A DNA stretch of 64,000 nt from Luteimonas sp. BLCC-B24. GTDB taxonomy: Bacteria > Pseudomonadota > Gammaproteobacteria > Xanthomonadales > Xanthomonadaceae. The translations under genes and the position numbers were made by a program. The DNA lies in the NCBI RefSeq assembly GCF_028550595.1, contig NZ_JAQQGN010000010.1, forward strand, positions 1-64,000. The letters are read 5' to 3'. The notes beneath the pieces were generated by a model. That model saw only the letters and a list, made by a program, of their open reading frames with translations. It was not told where the DNA came from and ran no database searches. How positions within the stretch are numbered: the first letter of the stretch is position 1; each line of letters begins with the position of its first letter. Shown here piece after piece: positions 63,463 to 64,000 of this stretch.

Positions 63463-63936
63463 ATGAGACTTTCTCTCCAACCCGCAGATGATCAAGCGCT
63501 CGCGTTCTGCGAGTCGCTCAATCGCCGCAACATGGCTGGGTACCTTGCGGCGCGGGGCATCTCTTGGGATTCGAGCCGCTTTCTTGCTAGCTGGGTGGAG
63601 TTCGAGAACCTGATGATACTAGCGGAGTCCCAGGTAGTAGGTTTGCTGAGGCTGGTACCAGAGCAAGATGCGCTGGGACTCAGAGATCTCCAGATAGTCC
63701 CAGAACATCAAGGTCAAGGCATCGGTTCGTGGGCTGTGCAGCAAGCACAGTCTATTGCGGCCAGCCGCGGCTATCGGCGGTTGCAGCTCCGTGTCTACGA
63801 GGAGAATCCGGCCAAGGCGATGTATGCTCGCTTAGGCTTCAAGGCAGAATCAGTGGTCGACGGCTCGGTCCACATGGCGTGTGAGTTGCCGCCTAACAAT
63901 TCATTCAAGCCGACGCCGCTTCGCGGCGCGGCTTAA
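63463..63936 (+). CDS. Integron cassette gene: GNAT acetyltransferase
   Basis: This encodes 157 residues and is the first cassette after attI. The GNAT acetyl-CoA motif A is clear: LQIVPEHQGQGIGSWAVQQA, followed by YRRLQLRVYEENPAKAMYAR and LGF. The substrate is not evident; relatives act on amines, antibiotics or protein N-termini. The last 15 residues (PPNNSFKPTPLRGAA) are encoded by the attC site itself, a common feature of cassette genes. The ATG is five bases inside the core site without a ribosome binding site. Confidence 0.88.
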   Translation: MRLSLQPADDQALAFCESLNRRNMAGYLAARGISWDSSRFLASWVEFENLMILAESQVVGLLRLVPEQDALGLRDLQIVPEHQGQGIGSWAVQQAQSIAASRGYRRLQLRVYEENPAKAMYARLGFKAESVVDGSVHMACELPPNNSFKPTPLRGAA

Positions 63937-63950
63937 TTCAGGTGTTAGGC
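63891..63950 (+). repeat. attC recombination site
   Basis: A 60-bp site with ends GCCTAAC and GTTAGGC and central stem GCCGCTTCGCGGC. It overlaps the end of the acetyltransferase gene. It is nearly identical to the reverse complement of the attC at 2285-2344. Confidence 0.93.
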
Positions 63951-63951
63951 C

Positions 63952-64000
63952 ATGAAGAATCTAGCGGTCATTTCAGTGTTACTTGTTTCAGGGTGTTCGG
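63952..64000 (+). CDS. Integron cassette gene: lipoprotein start (cut by window edge)
   Basis: An ATG two bases after the attC core opens MKNLAVISVLLVSGCS, a complete lipoprotein signal peptide with lipobox VSGC. The rest lies outside the window, so the family is unknown. Confidence 0.65.
   Translation, partial: MKNLAVISVLLVSGCS

Overview
The window is high-GC chromosomal DNA with the gene content and order of a Xanthomonadaceae gammaproteobacterium (Xanthomonas, Lysobacter or Luteimonas group). The pointers are ilvD followed directly by an integron integrase (the locus known for Xanthomonas chromosomal integrons), the DUF3348/DUF802/OmpA/DUF2894 cluster, an ilvCGM-leuA type branched-chain operon, and a large TonB receptor beside an AraC regulator and a CadC/TolB-type regulator. 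The genus is an inference; there is no rRNA or tRNA in the window to check it against.

Layout: 1-3.0 kb is accessory DNA: the cut end of one gene, two small ordinary genes, a palindromic repeat, and an integron cassette array read on the minus strand with attC sites but no integrase. 3.1-7.5 kb is a four-gene operon that looks like a MotA/MotB-type (ZorA/ZorB-like) ion-driven envelope machine. 8.0-8.5 kb is rpmB-rpmG, then cardiolipin synthase, a DUF924 gene, a lipoprotein, AMP nucleosidase and a pair of amidohydrolases, one of which has lost its metal site. 15.5-22.1 kb is an acetate-use block: LuxR-type regulator, acsA, a DcaP-type porin, and a DUF4212/sodium-solute symporter pair. 22.3-31.4 kb holds a membrane protein, an EF-hand protein and fatty acid desaturase, H+-pyrophosphatase, a beta-roll M91 metallopeptidase, soluble pyrophosphatase and an HDOD protein. 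31.6-38.9 kb holds the TonB receptor, the two regulators and a DUF4136 lipoprotein. 39.0-43 kb holds thiC with its TPP riboswitch and a soluble chemoreceptor.

43.0-48.1 kb is the threonine operon thrABC behind a Thr/Ile-rich leader peptide. After a BON protein and topoisomerase IB, 50.0-62.3 kb is an almost uninterrupted branched-chain amino acid block, ilvC-ilvG-ilvM-ilvE-ilvA-leuA-leuC-leuD-leuB-ilvD, behind an Ile/Leu/Val-rich leader and a clear attenuator. Both leader peptides start exactly 30 nt after a TTGACA box, a spacing that suggests leaderless mRNAs. 62.3-64 kb is the integron proper: a frameshifted intI, attI, an acetyltransferase cassette with attC, and the start of a lipoprotein cassette.

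The most interesting items are the stator-like operon, the twin leaderless attenuators, and the broken integrase with two inverted cassette arrays of the same attC family bracketing about 60 kb of core chromosome.
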